Shown in pieces: positions 1-8,023 of a stretch of DNA of 64,000 nt. A program made the translations under genes and the position numbers. How positions within the stretch are numbered: position 1 is the first letter of the stretch; each line of letters opens with the position of its first letter. The notes beneath the pieces are model-generated. The model searched no databases and was not told where the DNA came from. It saw nothing but the letters and a program-made list of their open reading frames with translations. This DNA comes from Actinobacteria bacterium HGW-Actinobacteria-1 (GTDB lineage Bacteria > Actinomycetota > Coriobacteriia > Anaerosomatales > Anaerosomataceae). The DNA is taken from positions 1-64,000 of the forward strand of contig PHFB01000003.1 in the NCBI GenBank assembly GCA_002841355.1. The letters are read 5' to 3'.

Positions 1-57
1 TAGCTCGTCGGGCTCATAACCCGAAGGTCACAGGTTCAAATCCTGTCCCCGCGACCA
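1..57 (+). tRNA. initiator tRNA-fMet (CAU), 3' part only
   Basis: The window opens inside a tRNA. The anticodon loop CTCATAA sits on a stem of three G-C pairs (GGG/CCC), the hallmark of bacterial initiator tRNA. It is followed by the T arm (GGTTCAAATCC), the 3' acceptor strand CCCCGCG, the discriminator A and an encoded CCA ending at 57. The 5' acceptor strand and most of the D arm lie left of the window. A terminator follows at once, and a decayed copy lies at 7817-7884. Confidence 0.93.
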
Positions 58-67
58 ACATACTCGC

Positions 68-107
68 AGGTCCTGAGCCTAAAGCGCTCGGGGCCTGTTT
101 TGTTGTT
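68..107 (+). terminator. rho-independent terminator of tRNA-fMet
   Basis: An 11-bp stem (68-78 with 86-96, two G-U pairs) and a short loop are followed by GTTTTGTTGTT. It sits 10 nt after the tRNA CCA end and is convergent with the gene ending at 126. A diverged copy of this hairpin follows the tRNA pseudogene near 7.9 kb. Confidence 0.8.
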
Positions 108-125
108 GCGGTCGAGTTGCGGCAG

Positions 126-1529
126 CTACACGCATGCGCCTTCGGTCGCGTCATGCTCTCCACTAGTGGGTTCCGCCGTCTCGCCGGCCGCCGCGCTGAG
201 CCTTTCCCGCAGGTTGGGGCTCGGCGTGAACACGAACGCGAGGCCACGTGTTTCCTGGCAGAGGAAGCCCAACTCGACAAGCTCCAGGAGATCGGCTCTG
301 GCTGTTGAATATGCCGTTCTGTGGTCGAGTCGATGCTCACGAAGCGTGAACTCCGCATCGGGACGCCTGAGCGCGTGACTCAGCAAGTCGCGCTGCCGGT
401 AGTTGAGGCGCTCCGAGGTGTGCAGCATGCGCCCCAGAGTCTCGTCCTCCACTTTGGTCGACCGGATACGTCCGCACAGGTCGTTGATGGCTGCAACCGT
501 TAGCTGAAGGTGTATCAGGATCTCGGCCGTTGCATCGATGCCACCCGCCGCGTACCGCCCGGATTCGATTCGACTGTACCGAACCGCGTCCGCATCCATC
601 TCGCCGAGAGCCCACCGGCGGGTCATCACGCTGGTAGGCAGGTAGCCCAGAACCGGGAAATCATGCTTTGCTGAGAGCAATCGGAGCATATGTCGAGCGA
701 CTGTCCCATTGAAGTCGGGTACTGGACGCCAGTACCCGACGGCTGCCATCAGCATGTAGCCGCGGACCGCGATCGACTCTCGGGGGTCGCCGGTCTCCCC
801 GTTCGCGTAGTCGCAGATCTGGCGGAGGGCTTCACTGGCGCTCTCGTCGGTCTGCATAGGATCCGAATCCAGGCGCGAGGGGCGATGCGCCTTGACCAGT
901 CCTTGAAACACCGGGGGAACACCGCGTAGTTCAGTGCGGATCCGCGGTGTCTCGGCTAGGTTCACGCCGTGCGTCGTGCGCTCGAACAGGTGCCGGACGA
1001 GTTCAGGAGAGAAGTCCTCGTCGACGAGCGCCGGCAACTCCCCGAGCATCTCGTACGTGTTCTTCACGATTCGCTCTTCAGGCGTTGTCGGAGTGCGTCC
1101 CTGATGAAGCATACGCTCAAACTCGCGGCTGCTTCCCTCGATTCCATCCACCTGACACGTGGCGATGGCTTCCTGGACCTGGGCATTGACCAGGAACCGC
1201 TGGCCGCTGCGACGCTGGACCATCTGATGAAGGCGCGAATCGGAGCGGCAGTGATGCTCGATCGCTCGAAGACAGTGCCTACCCTCGACGGTGATCGTGT
1301 ACCACACCTGCTCGCCGCTTGCGACGGCGATTGGGATCGTGGTTGCCGCGAGCTTCCGCACTGTCGAGAGCACGTCCCACAGTTGTGCCGTTGTCAGCAT
1401 CTCGGGGCCTGGGTAGCCCTCAAGCTCATCCCGCGCGACGTAGTCGCGGATTGCGTCGCGCGCGGCTCTGGCGAAAGCAGGGTCCTGCAGCACGCGCATC
1501 ACAGTGTCGAACGGTTGCTCTTTGTTCAC
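126..1529 (-). CDS. Fic-like protein with degenerate active site and C-terminal winged helix
   Basis: This is a 467-aa protein if it starts at the GTG at 1529, which has a G-rich Shine-Dalgarno about 6 nt upstream; an upstream ATG at 1757 is open but lacks support. An IEGSS stretch near residue 140 resembles the inhibitory helix of Fic proteins. The Fic core near residue 270 reads PDFNGTVAR where active enzymes have HPFxDGNGRxxR, so the catalytic His and the second Gly are missing. The last 90 residues look like a winged helix-turn-helix of the type found at the end of many Fic proteins. Family membership is judged by eye. I infer a regulator or pseudo-enzyme rather than an active AMP transferase. 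It is divergent from the formate dehydrogenase operon and could regulate it. Confidence 0.6.
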   Translation of the reverse strand: MNKEQPFDTVMRVLQDPAFARAARDAIRDYVARDELEGYPGPEMLTTAQLWDVLSTVRKLAATTIPIAVASGEQVWYTITVEGRHCLRAIEHHCRSDSRLHQMVQRRSGQRFLVNAQVQEAIATCQVDGIEGSSREFERMLHQGRTPTTPEERIVKNTYEMLGELPALVDEDFSPELVRHLFERTTHGVNLAETPRIRTELRGVPPVFQGLVKAHRPSRLDSDPMQTDESASEALRQICDYANGETGDPRESIAVRGYMLMAAVGYWRPVPDFNGTVARHMLRLLSAKHDFPVLGYLPTSVMTRRWALGEMDADAVRYSRIESGRYAAGGIDATAEILIHLQLTVAAINDLCGRIRSTKVEDETLGRMLHTSERLNYRQRDLLSHALRRPDAEFTLREHRLDHRTAYSTARADLLELVELGFLCQETRGLAFVFTPSPNLRERLSAAAGETAEPTSGEHDATEGACV

Positions 1530-1659
1530 CGGAATCCCCCCATCAAATGCCCCCTGGCTGGCCAGTATCTCACGTAATCCCAGACCTATCGATTTTCGCC
1601 AGATTGACAGCCCGGACGCGAAGCGCGATACAGGTAGGGTGAGCCAGGGATGGATTGTT

Positions 1660-1683
1660 CGGACACGTATATGAGTTTGTCCG
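1660..1683. promoter_or_regulatory. inverted repeat in the divergent fic/fdnG intergenic region
   Basis: CGGACA at 1660-1665 and TGTCCG at 1678-1683 form perfect 6-bp arms with a 12-nt spacer. This spacing would suit a dimeric regulator. The 300-bp region between the Fic-like gene (start 1529) and fdnG (start 1831) must hold both promoters. I see no confident -35/-10 pair, so the operator role is inference. Confidence 0.35.
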
Positions 1684-1830
1684 CAATTCGATGGGGGCTC
1701 CAAACCACACGCTGGTCCGACGGGACCGTCTGATGCATTTGTGGGTTGTATCCGCATGTCTTCGATGCAGGTACGGCGATCTTGTGCTGCTCAGCGAGTG
1801 GTCCGGTGCGTGACGAAGAGAGGAGTTCGG

Positions 1831-4800
1831 ATGGGTAGCATTACTCGGCGCAGCTTCCTGAAGCTGACGGGTGTCGCACTCGCATCGAGTGTGATGTACG
1901 AGTTCGTCGGGCAATCGCCGGCGATGGCTGCGGAGGCTGGCCAGGCGTACAAGCTGGTCGACACGCAGGAGACGACGACCATTTGCTGCTACTGCTCTGG
2001 TGGCTGCGGAACGATCGTCTCCACTCGCGACGGTCAGCTGATCAACATCGAAGGTGACCCGGATCACGTCATCAATCGCGGGGGGCTGTGTTCGAAGGGA
2101 TCGTCGCAGTTCGGGGTCAACTCGGTCTACGACGACAAGACAGGCGAGCGCATCATCAATCCGAACCGTCTCCAGAAGCCGCGGGTACGTCGTGCCGGCA
2201 AGTCCGAGTGGGAGGAAATCTCCTGGGAGCAGGCAATCGACGAAATCGCTGCCAAGGTCAAGAAGACACGCGACGACAACTACCAGACCACCGACGACAA
2301 TGGCGTGACCGTCAATCGTTGTGAGGCGATCGCCAGTCTTGGTGCGGCGGCGCTCGACAATGAAGAGGCGTACATCGTCCAGAAACTGGCCCGCGGTCTC
2401 GGCATCACGTACGTCGAGCACCAGGCTCGTATATGACACAGCTCCACGGTGGCCGGTCTTGGCCCCTCATTTGGTCGCGGTGCAATGACGAACCATTTCT
2501 GCGACTTCAAGAATGCTGATGTCATCATGGCGATCGGCTCGAACAACGCCGAGAACCACCCCGTCACCATGGCGTGGGTGCAGGAAGCCAGGGCGAAGGG
2601 CGGCAAGTACATAGTCGTCGACCCCCGGTTCACGCGCTCTGCGGCACTGGCGGACATCTACGCTCCGCTGCGCTCCGGTACGGACATCGCCTTCTTCGGC
2701 GGACTGTACAAGTACATCATGGACAACGATCTGTGGCAGAAGGAGTACGTCACCAACTACACCAATGCCTCGTTCCTGGTGAACCCCGATTTCGCGTTCG
2801 ACGGTGCCACCGGGCTGTTCTCGGGTTGGGATGACGAGAAGAAGTACGGCACGGCGGACACCTGGAAGTACCAGATAGAGAAGGAAGAGCCTTGGGACAC
2901 CGCCAAGACCTACGCGTGGACCCAGGCGCCGAACGTTCCTGAGTTCACCCTTCCCGTCAACAAGATCGCCAAGAAGGACCCGACGCTGCAGGACCCGAAC
3001 TGCGTTTGGCAGCTCATGAAGAAGCACTACGAGCGCTACACGCCTGAGCTCGTTTCCAGCATCACAGGCTGCCCCGAAGACAAGCTGCTGGAGGTCTACG
3101 AGGTCTACGCTTCGACTGGCGCTCCCGAGAAGTCAGGGACCATCCTGTATGCGATGGGCCAGACGCAGCACACGTACGGCTCTCAGAACGTGCGCGCGAT
3201 GGCCGTTCTGCAGCTGCTTCTCGGCAACGTCGGTATCGCCGGCGGTGGCATCAACGCCTTGCGCGGCGAGGCAAACGTACAGGGTTCGACCGACATGGCG
3301 GTCCTGTCACACATCATCCCGGGCTACATGGCCAATCCGACTGCGGCGAAGCACCCCACGCTCAAGGCGTGGTTGGAGGCAGAAACGCTTGCAGCGGGCT
3401 ACTGGGCCAACAAGCCGAAGTTCATGATCAGTCTGCTCAAGGAGATCTACGGGCCGTACGCGACGCCGGAGAACGACTTCGCCTACGACATGCTTCCCAA
3501 GCTCAATGCCGTGAACCATACGGCCATCGGAGTCTTCGAGTCGATCGCCGAAGGTCCCATCAAGGGCATGATGTGCTGGGGCATGAATCCGGCCGTATCT
3601 CAGTCGAACTCGACCTTCGTGCGCGAGATGCTCGGCAAGCTCGACTGGTTGGTCGCCGTGGACCTCTGGGAGACCGAGACCATGGGCTTCTGGAAGGCGC
3701 CCGGCGCCGATTCCGCGAGCATCAAGACGGAAGTCTACAGCCTCCCTGCAGCCTGCCACTACGAGAAGCAGGGCACGGTATCGAACTCCGGTCGCTGGAT
3801 CCAGTGGCGCTACAAGGCCGTTGACGCACCCGGAGATGCGCTCGATGACTTCGAGATCATGCATGAGTTGTTCCTCAAGCTGAAAGAGAAGTATGAGGCT
3901 GAGGGCGGCGCCAATCCCGAGCAGCTGACGAAGCTTCACTGGCCGTACGAGACGGATGGTCGCGCAGACATCACCAAGGTCGCTCAGGCGGTCAATGGCT
4001 ACACCGTCGAAGACGGCAAGCTCGTAAAGAACTTCACACTGCTCAAGGCAGACGGCTCAACCGCCTCCGGTTGCTGGATCTACTCCGGCTATTACAACAA
4101 CAACGACGCGCCGAGCGATCCCACCAAGCAGCCCGCTGGCTCGCGCCTCAAGGACGATCCCAGCGGACTCGGCCTGTACCCCGGCTGGGCGTTCTCGTGG
4201 CCGGTCAACCGTCGTGTCGTGTACAACCGCGCCTCGGCGGATGTGAACGGCAAGCCCTGGAACCCGGATCGCATGCTTGTCGAGTGGGATGGTTCGAAGT
4301 GGATACGCAACGACGTGCCCGACTTCGGCTTCCAGGTCGTTGCGCCAGACGGCACGATCACGCCGACACCGCCCGGAAAGACCGCGTTCATCATGAACGC
4401 GGAGGGCACCTCTCGGCTCTTCGCCGTTGGTACCGGCATGAAGGACGGTCCGTTCCCGGAGCACTACGAGCCATTCGAGAGTCCCGCAAAGAACCTGATG
4501 AACGGCGGGCAGACCAATCCCGCGCTCACCTTCGGAAAGGCCGCATCGGTGAAGCCGAGCGACCCGACAGAGTTCCCGATCGTGTGTACGACATACCGCA
4601 TGACCGAGCACTGGCAGACCGGCGGTATGACCCGCAACATTCCGTGGTTGGCCGAGGCCATGCCGAACATGTTCGTCGAGATGTCCGAGGAGCTTGCAGC
4701 CGAGAAGGGCATCGCGAACAAGGACAAGGTGCGCGTCTTCAATAACCGCGCATCGATCGAGATGTTCGCTATGGTCACGCCGAGGTTCAAGCCGTTCACA

Positions 4801-4965
4801 ATCGATGGCAAGACCGTCCACCAGGTCGGCATGCCGTGGCACTGGGGCTACGCCTCCGGCAACGCGACGGGTTCGGTCGCGAACGACATCACCCCGAACG
4901 TGGGCGACGCCAACACGTCGATTCCCGAGTACAAGGCATTCCTCGTCAACGTCGAGAAGGCATAA
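1831..4965 (+). CDS. fdnG: formate dehydrogenase-N type catalytic subunit, selenoprotein (UGA read as Sec)
   Basis: This is a 1044-aa molybdopterin/tungstopterin formate dehydrogenase alpha subunit that oxidises formate to CO2. ATG 1831 follows a GAGAGGAG ribosome site. A twin-arginine signal (TRRSFLK) and hydrophobic stretch send the folded enzyme across the membrane. The [4Fe-4S] cysteines are in CCYCSGGC and GLCSKG. Codon 202 is TGA (2434-2436); the reading frame stays open on both sides and reads R-I-U-H, matching the R-V-U-H active site of E. coli FdnG, so TGA encodes selenocysteine. Gene callers will split this gene in two (a stop at 2436 and a false start near 2449). The size is close to E. 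coli FdnG (1015 aa). It heads fdnG-fdnH-fdnI-fdhE. Selenocysteine insertion genes (selA, selB, selC) are not in the window. Confidence 0.95.
2434..2470 (+). promoter_or_regulatory. Sec codon and bacterial SECIS hairpin in fdnG
   Basis: The UGA at 2434-2436 is followed after exactly 18 nt by GGTCT (2455-2459). That is the same spacing and the same apical-loop motif as in the E. coli fdhF SECIS bound by SelB. A GGCC/GGCC stem (2451-2454 with 2461-2464) closes the loop, with weaker pairing outside it. The element lies within the coding sequence, as bacterial SECIS elements do. Confidence 0.85.
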
Positions 4966-4979
4966 GGAGGGTATGACTC

Positions 4980-5792
4980 ATGGCCGAAAACGCGATTCTC
5001 TACGATGCATCGAAGTGCAGCGCTTGTAAGGGCTGTCAGGTTCAGTGCAAGCAATGGAACATGATGCCCTCCACGCTCGAGAAGGACGGCAACGAGTTCA
5101 CAGGTACGTATCAGAGCATGTCCGATCTGAACGGTGACACCCGGCTCCTTATCGAATTCCGGGAAGAGGACACTCCCAAGGGCATCGAGTGGGCGTTCTC
5201 TCGTCGCGCATGCTTCCACTGTTCGGAACCTGCGTGCATGGATGTTTGCCCGGTGGGTGCGATCAGCAAGCTCGACGATGGCACGATCAAGCTGGACAGC
5301 TCCGTGTGCGTTGGATGCAAGTACTGCACTGCGGCGTGCCCGTTCGAGATTCCCAAGTTCCGAGAGAACTTCGGCGTGTCGAACAAGTGCACTCTGTGCG
5401 ACGACCGTGTCGCCCAGGGTCGCGAGCCGGCGTGCGTGCAGACCTGCCCGGCAGCGGCGATTGTCTACGGTCCCCGCGACGAGATGGTTGCGGCTGGCCA
5501 GGCCCGTGTCGAGGAACTCAAAGCCGAGGGATACGACAAGGCAGAGCTCTACGGTGTCACTGAGATGGGTGGTATGCACTCGCTCTTCATCGCGAAGTAC
5601 GGCTTCGAGGCTCACGGCCTTGTCCGCGACCCGAAGAAGCTCGAAATCACAAGCCTCATGGCCATCTTGAAGCCGCTCACGGGAATCGGCGTTGCCGCGG
5701 TCTTCGGCGGTCTCGGCCTATCGTTCCTCACAAGCATGGGCTACGAGCGCGAAGGATTGCCGAGCAAGTCGAAGAAGGGGGAGGCGGAATAA
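4980..5792 (+). CDS. fdnH: formate dehydrogenase iron-sulfur subunit
   Basis: This 270-aa electron-transfer subunit carries four ferredoxin-type cysteine clusters: CSACKGCQVQC, CFHCSEPACMDVC, CVGCKYCTAAC and CTLCDDRV with a later CVQTC. They can hold four [4Fe-4S] centres linking FdnG to the haem subunit. A single hydrophobic helix near residues 230-250 would anchor it in the membrane, as in E. coli FdnH. The start at 4980 lies 14 nt after fdnG and follows an AAGGAGG site at about 4963. An out-of-frame ATG at 4973 sits between them. Confidence 0.93.
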   Translation: MAENAILYDASKCSACKGCQVQCKQWNMMPSTLEKDGNEFTGTYQSMSDLNGDTRLLIEFREEDTPKGIEWAFSRRACFHCSEPACMDVCPVGAISKLDDGTIKLDSSVCVGCKYCTAACPFEIPKFRENFGVSNKCTLCDDRVAQGREPACVQTCPAAAIVYGPRDEMVAAGQARVEELKAEGYDKAELYGVTEMGGMHSLFIAKYGFEAHGLVRDPKKLEITSLMAILKPLTGIGVAAVFGGLGLSFLTSMGYEREGLPSKSKKGEAE

Positions 5793-6463
5793 TGACACGC
5801 TACATCCAGCGGCACAGCCTCTTGAAGCGAGTGATCCACGGGATTCACACCGTGGCGTGCCTGTTCCTCATCGCGAGTGGTGTGGTCATCTTCGTTCCGG
5901 CCGTTGGTCGGGCGGTTGGGCCTGAGTTCGTGCAGTTCGTCCGTATCACCCACAGGTTCTTCGCCGTCATCTTCATCGGCGGTCCGCTTGTGGGTTTGGT
6001 TGCAGCGCCGAAGGGCTTCGTGCACATCGTGCAGAACCTGACCGCGAAGTGGGATGCGGACGACAAGAAGTTCATGGCGCTGTTCGCAAAGTACCTGTTT
6101 GCGCCCAAGAGCACCCATATGCCCAAACAGCATGCCGTCAAGTCCGGTCAGCGTCTCGCAGACGCCGCACTCATCCTCGCGGCTGTGCTGATCTCGATCA
6201 CCGGTGTCGTGCTGTGGGCGGGCGCGTATGTGTCGCCGCAGGTGTTCAGGATCGCACTGCTTCTCCATGACGTCGCGTTCGTACTCGTGTCGGTCATCAT
6301 GGTGGCGCACGTGTACCTCGGTGCTGGTATCTTCCAGCCGTACCGCGGACTTGCCCGGCTCATGTTCGGCAACGGTCGCGTGACCGAGGCCGAGGCCCGC
6401 TACCACTGGGGTCACTGGGCGGAAGAGGAACTTGCTAGCGGCAAGAACGTCATCGAGGAGTAG
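5792..6463 (+). CDS. fdnI: formate dehydrogenase cytochrome b subunit
   Basis: This 223-aa integral membrane protein has about four transmembrane helices. Histidines in GIHTV, ITHRF, LLHDV and MVAHVY are placed to bind two b haems. It takes electrons from FdnH and passes them to the quinone pool or another membrane carrier. Its ATG overlaps the fdnH stop in TAATG, implying translational coupling. The context makes this the gamma subunit of an FDH-N type complex facing the outside. Confidence 0.9.
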   Translation: MTRYIQRHSLLKRVIHGIHTVACLFLIASGVVIFVPAVGRAVGPEFVQFVRITHRFFAVIFIGGPLVGLVAAPKGFVHIVQNLTAKWDADDKKFMALFAKYLFAPKSTHMPKQHAVKSGQRLADAALILAAVLISITGVVLWAGAYVSPQVFRIALLLHDVAFVLVSVIMVAHVYLGAGIFQPYRGLARLMFGNGRVTEAEARYHWGHWAEEELASGKNVIEE

Positions 6464-6498
6464 CTCGCATTCGTTCGGGTTCTCGACCAGCACTGAGA

Positions 6499-6535
6499 GT
6501 CCGGGGACTGGATCTTGTGGGTCCGGTCCCCGGAC
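6499..6535 (+). promoter_or_regulatory. strong hairpin between fdnI and fdhE
   Basis: A 16-bp stem (6499-6514 with 6520-6535, two G-U pairs) has a 5-nt loop. No U tract follows, so it is more likely an mRNA-stability or processing hairpin, or a partial terminator that lowers fdhE expression, than a full terminator. Confidence 0.55.
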
Positions 6536-6601
6536 ATCAGCGCCGGGAACACGCAGAAACCTGCTAATCGCGCACAGAGCAACAAAGAAGGAGTGAACTG
6601 C

Positions 6602-7507
6602 TTGAATATGGATCTCGTGAGCCAGGCGGCCGCGGCGTATCTTGATACCGTTGCAGGCTCGGACGCCGTACGGTTGCGTTTCCTGGAAGGGCTTTGGGAT
6701 ATTCAGTCTGCGATCGAGTCGGTCGACAGGCCGTACTCCGCACCAGACCGTGGGGCAGCCCGGGAAGCGCTCCTGAGCGGACAGACGCTCTTTGGAGTGA
6801 GCGCCCCCGTCGTGCCGGTAGCTGACTATACCAAGGCCGTCGCGCAGATAGCTCGATATGCAAGTGAGATGGCTGGACTTCCCGCCGAGCAAGCAGAGGC
6901 GCTTCGGGATACCGACTTCGCCGCCGTGCTGAACGAGAATCGCCTGACCGGGGCCGTCCGTTCAGTTGACGCGCTCATTGCAGACGTAGTGGCCGAGCTC
7001 GACGCCAAGCAAAGCGGACCGCTGACTCCCGCGAGTGTTGCTTTCGTGCTTGTCTCGGCGCTCGTGCCGTTTCTGACCGGACCAGCCGATGCCGCACTCA
7101 AGGCGTTGGGGGAGTTCGATCGAAGCATGTGGGCCGAGGGGCGCTGCCCCGTTTGTGGAGCCGCTGCTTCGATGGGACGGATGGGTGAGAGCACAACCCT
7201 CAAGGGTGCCGAGCGCGTCTTGTGGTGCGATCACTGTCATAGCGAGTGGGGCTACGACCGCATTCGGTGCACTCGCTGCGGAACGCGTAATCCCGACAAG
7301 CTCCACTACTCGCATCTCGAGGGCGATCCTGCCCATCGACTGCATCTGTGTGACGAGTGTCACGGCTACACGCGCTTCGTGTTCGTTGATGATCTCTCGG
7401 CGCCGCTCTCTATGGTCGTCGAAGACGCAATCAGCGCAAGGCTCGATGCCATTGCCATCGAGAACGGCTTCACCGCGAACGGTGACGGCGGCCAAGGCAA
7501 ATGCTAG
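6602..7507 (+). CDS. fdhE: formate dehydrogenase accessory protein FdhE
   Basis: This 301-aa cytoplasmic maturation factor for respiratory formate dehydrogenases has four CxxC pairs near residues 180-260: CPVCG, CDHCHS, CTRCG and CDECHG. These match the rubredoxin-like metal-binding part of FdhE. AAGGAG (6588-6593) sits 8 nt before TTG 6602, so TTG is preferred; ATG 6608 is the alternative. It is the last gene of the formate dehydrogenase operon, 138 nt after fdnI. Confidence 0.9.
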   Translation: MNMDLVSQAAAAYLDTVAGSDAVRLRFLEGLWDIQSAIESVDRPYSAPDRGAAREALLSGQTLFGVSAPVVPVADYTKAVAQIARYASEMAGLPAEQAEALRDTDFAAVLNENRLTGAVRSVDALIADVVAELDAKQSGPLTPASVAFVLVSALVPFLTGPADAALKALGEFDRSMWAEGRCPVCGAAASMGRMGESTTLKGAERVLWCDHCHSEWGYDRIRCTRCGTRNPDKLHYSHLEGDPAHRLHLCDECHGYTRFVFVDDLSAPLSMVVEDAISARLDAIAIENGFTANGDGGQGKC

Positions 7508-7816
7508 TGGTTGTCGCCTAACTGACTTCACATGGCCCGTCTCGAGCGCTACGGGGGTTCGTCGCCCTCGTCCATGATGCCTCCACGCGCGGCCCTTTGG
7601 CACGTCATAGAGTCTCTTTGAACCTGGCTCATTGCCGGTGAGCCGGTACACCTCCTTGGGGGACTTACGGCGTCACCCTTACCCGGGGGCTGCGGTGAGG
7701 ACATGCGGGGATCGGGCCCAACAGCCCGGTCCCCGTGGTTGTCCCCGATCACGGTGAGCCGATGCTGCGGCCGCGACTGATTCCTTCTGCGAGACGTTGA
7801 ATTGGGAGCCAAACGA
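7508..7816. other. gene-free stretch after fdhE, possible structured RNA
   Basis: No convincing open frame is seen in these 309 bp. The part from 7640 to 7705 is rich in complementary short blocks (GGTG/CACC around 7638-7652 and TCACC/GGTGA around 7672-7698), so it may fold. It did not match any riboswitch, SRP, tmRNA or tRNA-Sec pattern I could recall. The segment ends in the terminator-like hairpin at 7707-7734. Confidence 0.4.
7707..7734 (+). terminator. hairpin at the end of the formate dehydrogenase operon
   Basis: An 11-bp stem (7707-7717 with 7724-7734, one G-U pair) closes a CCAACA loop. It is followed by the only mildly U-rich GTGGTTGT. Its position 200 nt after fdhE fits a transcription end for the operon. 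Confidence 0.5.
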
Positions 7817-7884
7817 CGCGGGATAGAACGCCACGCAAGCTCATGACCCGAAGGTCGCGGGCTCAAATCCTGTCCCCGCGACCA
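7817..7884 (+). pseudogene. decayed initiator tRNA-fMet copy
   Basis: The segment starts CGCGGGAT and ends CCCCGCGACCA, the two acceptor strands of tRNA-fMet. It is 68 nt long instead of the usual 77. The missing 9 nt fall exactly where the intact gene reads GCTC-GTCGG-GCTC, leaving one GCTC. This looks like a deletion between short direct repeats that removes most of the 5' anticodon stem. Further changes include CTCATGA for CTCATAA and G for A in the T stem. It should not fold as a functional tRNA. Its 3' flank also resembles that of the intact copy at 1-57. Confidence 0.8.
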
Positions 7885-7896
7885 AAGAACTAGCAT

Positions 7897-7929
7897 GTCC
7901 TGAGCTAGAGCGCTCGGGGCCTGTTCTGT
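7897..7929 (+). terminator. decayed copy of the tRNA-fMet terminator
   Basis: GTCCTGAGC (7897-7905) pairs with GCTCGGGGC (7912-7920) and is followed by CTGTTCTGTT. The sequence matches the terminator at 68-107, showing that the duplication included the tRNA and its terminator. Confidence 0.6.
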
Positions 7930-7960
7930 TTGTCGGCACAGGAGCCATTGCAGCATCCTG

Positions 7961-8003
7961 CAAAGAGAAGGGCCGGACCTTCTCGGCCCGGCCCTTCTCT
8001 TTG
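7961..8003. terminator. terminator of the large surface-protein gene
   Basis: Perfect 16-bp arms (7961-7976 with 7988-8003) carry AAAGAGAAG/CTTCTCTTT ends, so each strand gets a pyrimidine-rich 3' side. It lies just beyond the stop of the minus-strand gene at 8024 and could act in both directions. Confidence 0.75.
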
Positions 8004-8023
8004 CGCATCGATAGCGCGAACGC

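Noticed and set aside
2434-2449. Nonsense mutation or frameshift splitting the formate dehydrogenase gene
   Set aside because: The frame is unchanged across the TGA, the codon sits at the known Sec position and a SECIS hairpin follows at the canonical distance.
7630-7660. c-di-GMP (GEMM) riboswitch suggested by a GGTG-AGCCGGTA-CACC hairpin
   Set aside because: The other conserved GEMM blocks (such as the GACGCAAAGCC segment) are missing, and no gene starts downstream on that strand.
58-7816. Integrated genomic island with attL/attR at tRNA-fMet
   Set aside because: No integrase or mobility gene is present. The right-hand copy spans the entire tRNA and its terminator rather than a short 3' end, so it is a duplicated tRNA gene, not a typical attachment site. 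A weaker version is kept as a finding.
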